Assembly (NCBI GenBank): GCA_016199685.1
Contig: JACQGD010000001.1
Coordinates: forward strand, 16,647 to 31,756
Source: Candidatus Saccharimonadota bacterium
GTDB taxonomy: Bacteria; Patescibacteriota; Saccharimonadia; Saccharimonadales; Saccharimonadaceae
Reading direction: 5' to 3'
DNA length: 15,110 nt
Shown here in pieces: positions 5,681 to 13,287 of the stretch (the first letter of the stretch is position 1; each line of letters opens with the position of its first letter). The position numbers and the translations under genes were made by a program. The notes beneath the pieces are model-generated. The model saw only the letters and a list, made by a program, of their open reading frames with translations, was not told the DNA's origin and did not search any database.

Positions 5681-7073
5681 GACAGCAATACAAACCGATA
5701 CCGGTTGCATCGTCCAAGTCGTTGGCGTTGTGATTGACGTGGAATTTACCGCGTCAAAACTACCTGCAATTTATGATGCACTACATGTAGAGCAAGACGG
5801 TAAGACGATTACACTAGAGGTCGCACAGCATCTCGACGAGCACACTGTTCGTACGATCGCGCTTTCAAGCACTGATGGTGTGAAGCGTGGTCAAGACGTC
5901 ACTTCAACGGGTGCGCCGATTAGCGTTCCTGTCGGTGAAGAGACACAGGGTCGTATGTTTAATGTCGTCGGAGAGCCAATCGATGGTAAACCAGCGCCGA
6001 CGAAAAACGGCTGGAGCCTCAAAGCCCCAATTCACCGTGACCCACCTGCCCTCACGGAGCAGTCTAACTCGGCAGAAATCCTTGAGACGGGCATCAAGGT
6101 TATTGATCTTATCGCGCCACTCATGAAGGGTGGAAAAGCCGGACTCTTCGCTGGTGCAGGTGTCGGCAAGACCGTCCTTATCCAGGAGTTGATCAACAAT
6201 ATCGCAGAATACCACAGTGGTAACTCGGTCTTTGCTGGTGTTGGTGAGCGTACTCGTGAAGGTAAGGATCTTTACGAAGAGCTTGAAGAAAGCGGCGTCC
6301 TCGGCAAAACCTCACTTGTCTTCGGGCAGATGAACGAGCCACCTGGAGCGCGTCTTCGTGTCGCCCTTTCGGGTCTTGCAATGGCAGAAAGCTTCCGTGA
6401 CGAAGGCAAAGACGTGCTCTTGTTTGTTGACAACATCTTCCGTTATACGCAAGCCGGTGCTGAAGTTTCTGCACTCCTCGGTCGTCTTCCAAGTGCAGCT
6501 GGCTACCAGCCAAACTTGCAGCAAGAAATGGGTGCACTGCAGGAACGAATCACATCGACGAAAAACGGTTCGATCACCTCTGTACAAGCCGTCTACGTGC
6601 CTGCCGACGACTTTACTGATCCAGCACCGGCGACAACCTTCGCCCACCTCGACGCAACGATCGTGATGAACCGTGCGCTGACTGAAATTGGTATCTACCC
6701 TGCGGTTGATGTTCTCGACAGTACAAGTACGAGCCTTGACCCAGAAATTGTTGGTGAAGAGCACTACCGTGTGGCTCGTGAAGTCCAGCGTGTGCTTCAG
6801 GAGTATAAAGACCTCCAAGATATCATCGCGATTCTTGGTATGGAAGAGCTTTCCGATGAACAAAAGCAGACAGTCAACCGCGCACGTCGCTTGCAGCGCT
6901 TCTTCGCACAGCCATTCCACGTTGCTGAGCAGTTTACCGGTAACCCAGGTGTCTACATTAAGCTTGAAGATACTGTCAAAGACGCTGCCGACATCATTGC
7001 TGGTAAATACGACGACAAGCCTGAAAGCTGGTTCTACATGGCTCCAGGTGCTCTTTCGGAGAAAAAGGATTAA
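5673..7073 (+). CDS. atpD: F0F1 ATP synthase subunit beta
   Basis: The catalytic subunit. It is 466 residues from the ATG at 5673, which has AAGGAG 6 nt upstream; the adjacent ATG at 5670 would leave only 3 nt. Conserved blocks are GVGERTREG with the catalytic Glu, FGQMNEPPGAR, LLFVDNIFRYTQAG, VYVPADDFTDPAPATTFAHLD, VGEEHYRVAR and QPFHVAEQFTG. Deviations: the P-loop reads AGAGVGKT rather than GGAGVGKT, so its first Gly is Ala. The DELSEED lever is EELSDEQ. The usual DSTSR is DSTST. The Lys/Thr of the P-loop and the catalytic Glu are kept, so the enzyme should be active. Its start overlaps the 80-residue ORF. Confidence 0.97.
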   Translation: MVKTAIQTDTGCIVQVVGVVIDVEFTASKLPAIYDALHVEQDGKTITLEVAQHLDEHTVRTIALSSTDGVKRGQDVTSTGAPISVPVGEETQGRMFNVVGEPIDGKPAPTKNGWSLKAPIHRDPPALTEQSNSAEILETGIKVIDLIAPLMKGGKAGLFAGAGVGKTVLIQELINNIAEYHSGNSVFAGVGERTREGKDLYEELEESGVLGKTSLVFGQMNEPPGARLRVALSGLAMAESFRDEGKDVLLFVDNIFRYTQAGAEVSALLGRLPSAAGYQPNLQQEMGALQERITSTKNGSITSVQAVYVPADDFTDPAPATTFAHLDATIVMNRALTEIGIYPAVDVLDSTSTSLDPEIVGEEHYRVAREVQRVLQEYKDLQDIIAILGMEELSDEQKQTVNRARRLQRFFAQPFHVAEQFTGNPGVYIKLEDTVKDAADIIAGKYDDKPESWFYMAPGALSEKKD

Positions 7074-7079
7074 TCAGTC

Positions 7080-7502
7080 GTGAAATTTCAACTGATAACT
7101 CTCCTCGGAATTAAAGTCGATCGCGATGTCTATGAAGTCATTCTTCCGACTGCAGATGGCGAGATTGCGGTATTCCCTGGGCACGAGCCACTGGTGAGTA
7201 TCGCAGTGCCGGGTGCAATTGCAGTACGCTATACCAAAGGCGATGCTGATAGCAAACTTGATTACTTCGCCATTTCTGGCGGTGTGATTGAGATTTCTCA
7301 GGAAAGCCTAAAGGTGCTTGTCGATGAAGCTGACAGCGGTGAAGATATCGTTGAAGCAGAGACAAAAGCTGCTCTCGAACGTGCGCTCAAGATGCGTGAC
7401 AGTGCGAAAGATCAAGTTGAGCTCGAAAAAGCAGCTCAGTTGGTTGACCGCCATGCAGTTCGTCTCAAAGTCGCCGACCTTCGCCGACGTCATCGACGCT
7501 AG
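7080..7502 (+). CDS. atpC: F0F1 ATP synthase subunit epsilon
   Basis: The rotor subunit that couples gamma to the c-ring and can inhibit ATP hydrolysis. It has 140 residues. The N-terminal beta-sandwich (about 1-85) carries the family's ILPTADGEIAVFPGHEPLVS segment and the FAISGGVIEI strand. The C-terminal helical arm (about 88-140) is long and ends in the very basic ADLRRRHRR. It begins with GTG, 6 nt after atpD, with AAGGA (7065-7069) 10 nt upstream. The full-length C-terminal arm means epsilon inhibition is possible. It is the last gene of the operon, with a strong hairpin 23 nt after its stop. Confidence 0.92.
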   Translation: MKFQLITLLGIKVDRDVYEVILPTADGEIAVFPGHEPLVSIAVPGAIAVRYTKGDADSKLDYFAISGGVIEISQESLKVLVDEADSGEDIVEAETKAALERALKMRDSAKDQVELEKAAQLVDRHAVRLKVADLRRRHRR

Positions 7503-7525
7503 TATATACTGTGTCAAAAGAAAAC

Positions 7526-7567
7526 AACCCCGTCATGCACTCGAAGTTCGAGGACATGGCGGGGTTT
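7526..7567. terminator. Bidirectional terminator between atpC and the lipoprotein gene
   Basis: A long hairpin. AACCCCGTCATG (7526-7537) pairs with CATGGCGGGGTT (7555-7566), 12 bp with one G-T pair. An inner stem CTCGA/TCGAG (7540-7544/7548-7552) extends it. TTTGACGTTTC follows on the plus strand. The minus strand has the better T-run (TGTTTTCTTTTG). It lies between two convergent genes and should end both transcripts. Confidence 0.85.
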
Positions 7568-7580
7568 GACGTTTCAGGAT

Positions 7581-7952
7581 TCAGAAGAGTTCACATTCAC
7601 TTTTGAGGCCGTACGCCTTGATAACAGCGAGAGGCGTCAGAATTCTTTGCACCAGTAAGTACTCGGTGTCGACTCCTGGTTCGGTCTGTGCTGTGAGCAC
7701 GAACTTCCCATTCTCGTCTGCGACGACGAATTCTGATGTCACACGGTCGGACATCGTATTGGGGAGCAAGGTAATGGTTCCGCCTCCTTCTACTGTGCCA
7801 GTAATGGTGAAGCTCGGGTCATCGCAGTCTGGCAAATCTGTGATATTCACAGTCACGTTCGACTGGATATGTTCGACGCTTACGCGTGCCGTTGCTGATG
7901 CGCACGATGAGAGTACGCCAGCCACAATGAATGCTCCGAAGAGCGCTTTCAC
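7581..7952 (-). CDS. Small putative lipoprotein
   Basis: An unrecognised 123-residue exported protein. A lipoprotein signal is visible: a short basic start, hydrophobic LFGAFIVAGV and a lipobox LSSC, with lipidation expected at C17. The mature part is Thr/Val rich with strand-like segments (VTVNITDLPDC, FTITGTVEGGGTITLLP) and two further Cys (43 and 120) that could form a disulfide. A small beta domain at the cell surface is likely. The GTG at 7952 has no nearby ribosome binding site. An in-frame ATT at 7964 has AGGGG 6 nt upstream and would add four residues, so an unusual ATT start is possible. It has its own promoter at 8010-8018 and a terminator just downstream. Confidence 0.65.
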   Translation of the reverse strand: MKALFGAFIVAGVLSSCASATARVSVEHIQSNVTVNITDLPDCDDPSFTITGTVEGGGTITLLPNTMSDRVTSEFVVADENGKFVLTAQTEPGVDTEYLLVQRILTPLAVIKAYGLKSECELF

Positions 7953-7985
7953 AAGACCAGTAATGGTAGTCCCCTGTCGTCATAT

Positions 7986-8000
7986 GTAGCACGGTGCTAC
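7986..8000. repeat. Perfect inverted repeat at the 5' end of the lipoprotein mRNA
   Basis: GTAGCAC-G-GTGCTAC, 7 bp with a 1-nt centre, begins about 3 nt after the predicted transcription start (about 8003, minus strand). It could be a 5' mRNA stem that protects the transcript, or an operator. Confidence 0.5.
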
Positions 8001-8009
8001 AATTAAAAT

Positions 8010-8038
8010 ATTATAACACATATACTTATTTTTTAAAA
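8010..8038 (-). promoter_or_regulatory. Promoter of the lipoprotein gene
   Basis: On the minus strand, extended -10 TGTTATAAT (8018-8010) with a weak -35 (TTTTAA, 8038-8033) at 17 nt. The predicted start is near 8003. The -35 region lies in the T-rich tail of the preceding gene's terminator. Confidence 0.6.
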
Positions 8039-8045
8039 GAAAACA

Positions 8046-8094
8046 CTCGCCGAGAGACATCCCACTACTAAGTAGTAACATATCTCTCGACGAG
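8046..8094 (-). terminator. Terminator of the exported-protein gene
   Basis: CTCGcCGAGAGA (8046-8057) pairs with TCTCTCGaCGAG (8083-8094), 11 pairs with one mismatch. A second perfect stem ACTACT/AGTAGT (8064-8076) sits in the loop. On the minus strand it is followed by a T-rich stretch, TGTTTTCTTTT, from 8045. A further small stem GTTCG/CGAAC (8098-8112) lies at the gene's stop codon. Confidence 0.75.
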
Positions 8095-8111
8095 CTTGTT
8101 CGCTGTACGAA

Positions 8112-8642
8112 CTAGACGCCGGCGTATCCCAGCAGCGTGACGTCGCTGCACGATTCGGGGCCCGGAAACTCCACACTCAGTCTGTCGATTCTGAGCTGCT
8201 CTTCTTGATCGCCGATGGCGACGAGAAGTCTGTAGATGTACGTACTCCCATCTGCTTCGTGGGAGTGCGACAGCTGGAATATGTCGCCGTACTCGACTGT
8301 GAGCTGCGGTGCGCCTGGCTGAAGGTCCTCTCCGCTGACCTCTCGGCCATTGAGGAGTACCGATAGTCCGTCGTAGTCACCAGCATTGATCCACTGGTAC
8401 ACACCGTTCTCGATGTTTACCAAGCGTTGGAGACGAAGCGTTGCCTCCTGATACCCCACGTACTGACCGACGACTGCGAACGTATTCGCTGTCGGTCCGC
8501 ATTCGGGCTGAATCGCCTTGAGGCCGACGAATCCAGACGTATCTGGAATGCCTGCGCTCGGGTTCGCAAGAGCCATGCCTGCACTCGAAAGTGCAATTGT
8601 CGTCGCCACTGCCAAAGCTGCAACGAAACGTGAAAGCTTCAA
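8112..8642 (-). CDS. Sec-exported hypothetical protein
   Basis: No family recognised. It is 176 residues with a classic Sec signal peptide (MKLSRF basic start, hydrophobic VAALAVATTIALSSAG, likely cleavage after ALA at 26). The mature protein of about 150 residues is acidic and strand-rich (LSVLLNGREV, LTVEYGDIFQLSHSH, YIYRLLVAIG). It has exactly two Cys (48 and 165), suggesting one disulfide tying the ends of a beta-sandwich. No membrane anchor or sorting motif follows, so it is probably secreted. The start is TTG, strongly supported by AGGAGG 5 nt upstream. It is a single-gene unit with an extended -10 promoter and its own terminator. Confidence 0.75.
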   Translation of the reverse strand: MKLSRFVAALAVATTIALSSAGMALANPSAGIPDTSGFVGLKAIQPECGPTANTFAVVGQYVGYQEATLRLQRLVNIENGVYQWINAGDYDGLSVLLNGREVSGEDLQPGAPQLTVEYGDIFQLSHSHEADGSTYIYRLLVAIGDQEEQLRIDRLSVEFPGPESCSDVTLLGYAGV

Positions 8643-8683
8643 GTGAGCCTCCTGAAAGGTTCAATCCGGGTAGTCCGAATCGG

Positions 8684-8698
8684 TGTGGAATATCCACA
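8684..8698. repeat. Perfect inverted repeat at the 5' end of the exported-protein mRNA
   Basis: TGTGGA-ATA-TCCACA, 6 bp with a 3-nt centre, begins about 1 nt after the predicted transcription start (about 8699, minus strand). Its placement matches the inverted repeat of the neighbouring lipoprotein gene although the sequence differs. Confidence 0.5.
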
Positions 8699-8705
8699 TT
8701 ATTTT

Positions 8706-8734
8706 ATTATAGCATAATTACTATAAAAAGTAAA
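8706..8734 (-). promoter_or_regulatory. Promoter of the exported-protein gene
   Basis: On the minus strand, TTTACT (8734-8729), a 17-nt spacer and TATAAT (8711-8706) preceded by TGC make a strong extended -10 promoter. Predicted start near 8699, giving a leader of about 57 nt. Confidence 0.65.
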
Positions 8735-8813
8735 TATCCCTCAGTCTTCGTTAGTAATGTGGCTGAGATTGTTATTTTAGATACGATGGGTTTCTGTTGA
8801 CAGAATACAAGCA

Positions 8814-8842
8814 TTGGCAAAGCTCTCAGATGAGCGTACAAT
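8814..8842 (+). promoter_or_regulatory. Promoter of dabAB
   Basis: TTGGCA (8814-8819), a 17-nt spacer and TACAAT (8837-8842), each one base from consensus. The predicted start is near 8849, about 28 nt before the dabA ATG. A direct, self-complementary pair AAATTT-GG-AAATTT (8845-8858) covers the start site. Confidence 0.6.
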
Positions 8843-8876
8843 ATAAATTTGGAAATTTTATAAAGAAACGAAACAT

Positions 8877-11435
8877 ATGCCCACTGAATCGACCACCCAT
8901 TTTGACGAACAGCATCTGTTGCACGTACTCAAACACTATCTACCGTCACAGGGTCCGTTAAAAGATTTTGTGCACCATAATACACTTCATGCGTTTCAGG
9001 ATATGCAATTTTATGACGCTATCTTTAAAGCGCAAACGATGTTTGGGTTTCAGACAACATTTTCGCTGGCGGAGTATCGTGACCTCTATAAGATTGGGCG
9101 AATAACGTCAGCAATTGTGGATGCGGTAGTTATAGAGCGCAAAGGTAAGAATCACCTACCCGAGTGGCGCACAAAACTTCTAAATGGTGGCTATGACGAA
9201 ACGATCGAGCCTCGAGTAGGTCGTCTGCGCCGAGAGTGGGCGAACCACTACCCTATTGATCTTGATAACGCCGTACAGCCGCTACTGTTTCGTATTGTGG
9301 CGAGTTATATCGATCAAGGTATCGCTGTAACGCCGTTTCCGTATGAAGACAAAGGGTTGCTTGCAGCAGTCCGATTGCTTGAGCAGCATAGCGCAACAAG
9401 TTTTTTTGCAACTGATACCGCGCGCAAGCTGTTGCACGCAAAAAACACGACGATACAGTCGCTCTTAGAACGTATAGTTGGTAAAAAGCGCACATTGTAC
9501 TACGAGCAATATATCTACGATCAGCAGTTTGCGCATCGCGGTTGGTCGGGTCTGGTTTCGACACTCGAAGACAAGCCTGAGGCGCTAATGTATAGCAAAA
9601 AGGTCTCACTCAGAGATATGATCGTACTTGAGCTAGTGCTTGAGATCGATGCACTAACCGACCGTTTAGGGAAGGACTGGCTGCCTCTTGGTGAGCTCGC
9701 GACCGAGCCACCGGTTGATCTGCTGGTGGATGAACCATTTGATGATTTGCAAGAAGTGCTACGCCTATGGCAAGACGCATTTGAGTGGGCGTACTATGAC
9801 ACAGTACTCGAGGGCGTGCTCGAGACCGCACCAAGCAAAGGTGCTGAAAAGTCTCTAAAAAAATCACCTGAAAGTTTCCAAGCAATTTTTTGTATTGATG
9901 ATCGTGAATACTCGCTGCGTACTCATATAGAACAGATCGATCCCAAATGTGAAACGCTCGGTTCACCTGGATTTTTTGGTGTTGAGTTTTATTTTCATCC
10001 TGCACATGCCAAGTTCTACGATAAACTCTGCCCCGCACCTATGACACCAAACTATTTGGTGAAAGAAATCGAAACTACCGAGCACGCGCCGCACGGCAAA
10101 GAAATCATCTATACGAAGCATTCACATCGACTTGCCCGCGGCTTCTTGGCGTCGTACCTTCTTGGTATTCCGGCGCTCGGTAAACTGGTTCTCAACCTTG
10201 TCAATCCGACGATGAGCCCGGCGATCGCCGATGCTTTTTCACATATGAATCCAGCGGCAGAGCTAACGATTGTCCATACCGGTGAGTTCGACAAAGACGG
10301 GTTGCAGATCGGCTTTACTATCCTTGAGATGGCTGATCGCGTCGAGAAAACCTTGCGCTGTATTGGCCTCGCACGTGATTTTGCATCGATAGTATACGTC
10401 ATGGGTCATGGGTCGAGTAGTGCTAATAACCCACATCACGGCGCACACGACTGCGGTGCGTGTAATGGTCGTCCCGGTCTAGTGAACGCTCGTGTGTTTG
10501 CTGCAATGGCAAATAGAGCCGATGTCCGTGCTGAGCTTGCTCGTCGCGGTGTTGCTATTCCAGAGTCGACACAGTTTGTCGGTGCCTTACACGACACAGC
10601 ATCTGATGAAGTGTTGTTCTACGACGAGCACGTTCTCTCGACGGACAATGCTGAGCGCCACGCTATCAACAAACAATCGTTCGAAAGTGCGCTCGATCTA
10701 AACGCGAAAGAACGCTCGCGCCGTTTCAAATCAATCGGCACTACTCAAGATATCAAAAAGATCCGCCGCGATATCAAGAAACGCTCGGTCTCGTACTTCG
10801 AGCCGCGCCCAGAGCTAGGGCATGGGACGAATGCACTATGCATCATCGGTCGCCGGGATCTGACGAAGCGTCTATTCCTTGATCGCCGCGCGTTTTTGAA
10901 CTCATACGATTACACTACAGACCCGGAGGGTAAGCTGCTGGTCAGCGTTATTACACCACTCGCTGGTGTCTGCGGTGGGATTAATTTGGAATATTTCTTC
11001 TCGCGCATGGACAATTATAAACTTGGTGCGGGGACTAAACTACCGCATAACGTCATGGGACTAGTAGGTGTTGCCAATAGCAGTGACGGTGACCTACGTT
11101 CTGGCCTGCCACTTCAGATGGTTGAAGTGCACGACCCAGTGCGATTACTCATGATCGTGGAGCATTACCCGGAAGTGGTTGAAAAAGTGATTAAATCCGA
11201 CCCATCTCTTTATGAGTGGTTCGAAAAAGGCTGGATCAACCTCGTGGCTTATCATCCTGATGAACAGCGTCACTATGTATGGCGAGGTGATTCATTCGTC
11301 CCTTACACAACACTCGCTCATGACCTTCCGGTAGTAAAAGATCTGTCGCGAAGGTTTGAAACTGCAGGCAAGATGAAGACAAATCGCCTGCTCGATGCGA
11401 CACAAGAAAACTTACCGGTACATATAATCAAATAA
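8877..11435 (+). CDS. dabA: DabA, carbonic-anhydrase-like subunit of the DAB carbon pump (DUF2309/UPF0753)
   Basis: The cytoplasmic zinc subunit of the DAB complex, which with DabB hydrates CO2 to bicarbonate using the cation gradient. It has 852 residues. The N-terminal hallmark LPSQGPLKDFVHHNTLHAFQ is at about 18-37. The carbonic-anhydrase-like site is visible: C339 and D341 in CIDDRE, H511 in GHGSSS, and C526 in HDCGAC. The C339/D341 and H511/C526 spacings equal those of the characterised Halothiobacillus DabA ligands (C351, D353, H524, C539). The C-terminal family blocks TPLAGVCGGINLEYFFSRMD, KLPHNVMGLVGVANSS and GLPLQMVEVHDPVRL are intact. No strong ribosome binding site precedes the ATG. 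It has its own promoter, and dabB follows 4 nt after its stop. Confidence 0.93.
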   Translation: MPTESTTHFDEQHLLHVLKHYLPSQGPLKDFVHHNTLHAFQDMQFYDAIFKAQTMFGFQTTFSLAEYRDLYKIGRITSAIVDAVVIERKGKNHLPEWRTKLLNGGYDETIEPRVGRLRREWANHYPIDLDNAVQPLLFRIVASYIDQGIAVTPFPYEDKGLLAAVRLLEQHSATSFFATDTARKLLHAKNTTIQSLLERIVGKKRTLYYEQYIYDQQFAHRGWSGLVSTLEDKPEALMYSKKVSLRDMIVLELVLEIDALTDRLGKDWLPLGELATEPPVDLLVDEPFDDLQEVLRLWQDAFEWAYYDTVLEGVLETAPSKGAEKSLKKSPESFQAIFCIDDREYSLRTHIEQIDPKCETLGSPGFFGVEFYFHPAHAKFYDKLCPAPMTPNYLVKEIETTEHAPHGKEIIYTKHSHRLARGFLASYLLGIPALGKLVLNLVNPTMSPAIADAFSHMNPAAELTIVHTGEFDKDGLQIGFTILEMADRVEKTLRCIGLARDFASIVYVMGHGSSSANNPHHGAHDCGACNGRPGLVNARVFAAMANRADVRAELARRGVAIPESTQFVGALHDTASDEVLFYDEHVLSTDNAERHAINKQSFESALDLNAKERSRRFKSIGTTQDIKKIRRDIKKRSVSYFEPRPELGHGTNALCIIGRRDLTKRLFLDRRAFLNSYDYTTDPEGKLLVSVITPLAGVCGGINLEYFFSRMDNYKLGAGTKLPHNVMGLVGVANSSDGDLRSGLPLQMVEVHDPVRLLMIVEHYPEVVEKVIKSDPSLYEWFEKGWINLVAYHPDEQRHYVWRGDSFVPYTTLAHDLPVVKDLSRRFETAGKMKTNRLLDATQENLPVHIIK

Positions 11436-11439
11436 CATC

Positions 11440-13287
11440 ATGATGACACACTTACTGACACTTCTCTTACTCCTTCCAGTTTTTGGCTTTATTGGTTGCT
11501 TGTTGATTCCTCGTGCACGCGAACAGGCGATTTTTACAGTAGCCATAACGATTCTAGTCATTGAATTCTTAGTCGTGGCAACGCTGACCGTGGCGTGGAT
11601 TGTCAGCGGTGCTGCGCCGCTCACGGTTCACCTGGGCACATTATTTAGCAGTCCCGCTTATACATTCGCAGTAAAGTTACTGTTTGACGTTACGGCAGCC
11701 GTATTCTTGGTGATGACGGCGCTCATGATTATGCTGATCTCGATATTCAGCAAATATTACCTCCACCGGGAGCAAGGGTTTAAACGAGTTTATGTGACGA
11801 TATTCCTCTTCTTGACCGGACTTTCTCTCATACTGCTAGCGGGTAATTTCGAAGTATTATTTGTCGGTTGGGAGCTGATCGGTATTAGTTCTGTGCTACT
11901 GATCGCGTTTTATCGTGATCGGTACCTGCCCGCACGCAATGCACTCAAAGTTTTCTCCGTATATCGTATAGGCGATGCATTTTTACTCGCTGCATTATTG
12001 TATGCGCATCATGTGTTTCATGCGAGTGTGCCATTTGCCGAGCTGAGTAGCGCTGCCGCAGAGCATACCGGTCAAATTGTATTACTCGGCGTATTGCTAC
12101 TGATCGTCGCGATGGTGAAGTCTGCTCAGTTCCCTTTCTCCTACTGGTTGCCACGAGCTATGGAAGGGCCGACGACATCGAGTGCTATTTTTTACGGAGC
12201 GTTGTCGGTGCATATGGGATTATTCCTTCTCCTACGAACGTATCCACTATGGGAAGCGAACGTTGTGCTTCACGTTGCAGTTGGTTTGTCTGGCTTAGTG
12301 ACGGCTATCATTGCCGCATCTATCGCCCGCGTACAATCATCCGCTAAAACGCAGATTGCGTATTCATCGATCGCGCAAATCGGTATCATGTTCATTGAGC
12401 TGGCGCTCGGGTTGTATTGGTTGGTGCTCATTCATTTTGTGTCTAACGCAGCACTGCGTGCCTATCAGTTGCTTATTTCACCGTCAATCGTGGGCTATTT
12501 GGTACACGATCAGTTCTTTTACTTTACGCCACCAATCCACAAGATTAAACGTACGCTTCTTGGTAAGCTTTACGGTAGTTTCTACATACTTGGTATCAAA
12601 GAGTGGAATATGAATGCGGCCATGCGCAAGTATTTGTGGGGTCCTCTCAAATCGTTAGGTCGTCGCTTCGCTATTCTCGATACGGCTGCCGCGCAGACGT
12701 CACTCCTTATTGTGCTTCTGGTCGCAGTAGGTCTCTCATTCTTAGGGTTTCTTAGTAAAAATGCGTCACTTGCTATCGCAGTTGCATGTGCGAGCGCGAG
12801 CTGCCTTTTGTATATTCGAGCCTACAGTACAAAACGCTCGGCGCGAGTGGCATGGAACCTGCTTGGGCTCGGGCACCTATATGCAATGCTGTTTCTTGCA
12901 GCGATGCTCAATGGCTGGCACTACTTAGTATTGTATAGCGTGGGTATTGTAGCAGCTTATGTGCTTGGACACGTATGCCTGCGTGCCGTGCGCCAGCAAG
13001 GCGAGAACGACACGTTAGTCGACTATCACGGCGTCGTCTACACTCACCCGTATGTCGCTAATATAATGTTTGTTGCTGTACTACTTTTCATGGCATTTCC
13101 TATCAGCCCGTCGTTCTTGGCGCAGGAAGCATTGCTGAGCATGATTCCGGGTGGGTACGCACCGTTAATCGTTTTGTTTTGTATCGCCTATTTTGTCATG
13201 GGCGTTGCGGCAGTTCGTCTGTATATGAAAGTATTCTTTGGCATGCATCATACCAGTCGACACGAAAGTGCGTTTAGGTCGTCTTAG
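11440..13287 (+). CDS. dabB: DabB, NuoL/MrpA-like membrane subunit of the DAB carbon pump
   Basis: A proton-antiporter-type membrane protein (family of complex I NuoL and Mrp antiporter subunits) that pairs with DabA and supplies ion-coupling energy. It has 615 residues and about 14-16 membrane helices. Conserved coupling residues are visible: E145 in NFEVLFVGWELIG, K227 in MVKSAQFPFSYWLPRAMEGP, and K304 in the AKTQIAYSSIAQIG helix-break region. The usual LLHA after the AMEGPT motif is replaced by IFYG. Beyond residue about 350 the sequence diverges, with a basic stretch around 370-410 and more helices to the C-terminus. The start is one of two tandem ATGs at 11440/11443, with no ribosome binding site and probable coupling to dabA. 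No other complex I or Mrp genes surround it, which supports DabB rather than NuoL. The last 14 bp overlap the convergent gene. Confidence 0.88.
   Translation: MMTHLLTLLLLLPVFGFIGCLLIPRAREQAIFTVAITILVIEFLVVATLTVAWIVSGAAPLTVHLGTLFSSPAYTFAVKLLFDVTAAVFLVMTALMIMLISIFSKYYLHREQGFKRVYVTIFLFLTGLSLILLAGNFEVLFVGWELIGISSVLLIAFYRDRYLPARNALKVFSVYRIGDAFLLAALLYAHHVFHASVPFAELSSAAAEHTGQIVLLGVLLLIVAMVKSAQFPFSYWLPRAMEGPTTSSAIFYGALSVHMGLFLLLRTYPLWEANVVLHVAVGLSGLVTAIIAASIARVQSSAKTQIAYSSIAQIGIMFIELALGLYWLVLIHFVSNAALRAYQLLISPSIVGYLVHDQFFYFTPPIHKIKRTLLGKLYGSFYILGIKEWNMNAAMRKYLWGPLKSLGRRFAILDTAAAQTSLLIVLLVAVGLSFLGFLSKNASLAIAVACASASCLLYIRAYSTKRSARVAWNLLGLGHLYAMLFLAAMLNGWHYLVLYSVGIVAAYVLGHVCLRAVRQQGENDTLVDYHGVVYTHPYVANIMFVAVLLFMAFPISPSFLAQEALLSMIPGGYAPLIVLFCIAYFVMGVAAVRLYMKVFFGMHHTSRHESAFRSS

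Noticed and set aside
6312..6920. Minus-strand 202-residue frame within atpD
   Set aside because: Antisense shadow of beta; composition is unlike a real protein.
7500..7510. Palindrome AGTATATACT at the atpC stop, with the same ten bases TAGTATATAC at 1-10
   Set aside because: A short A/T-rich match seen only twice; chance is likely and no function is evident.
8797..8802. Perfect TTGACA upstream of dabA
   Set aside because: No -10 lies at 16-18 nt; the TTGGCA/TACAAT pair 17 nt downstream is a better promoter.
11440..13287. Annotation as complex I NuoL or an Mrp antiporter subunit
   Set aside because: It stands alone with dabA and no other nuo or mrp genes, so DabB is the better call.
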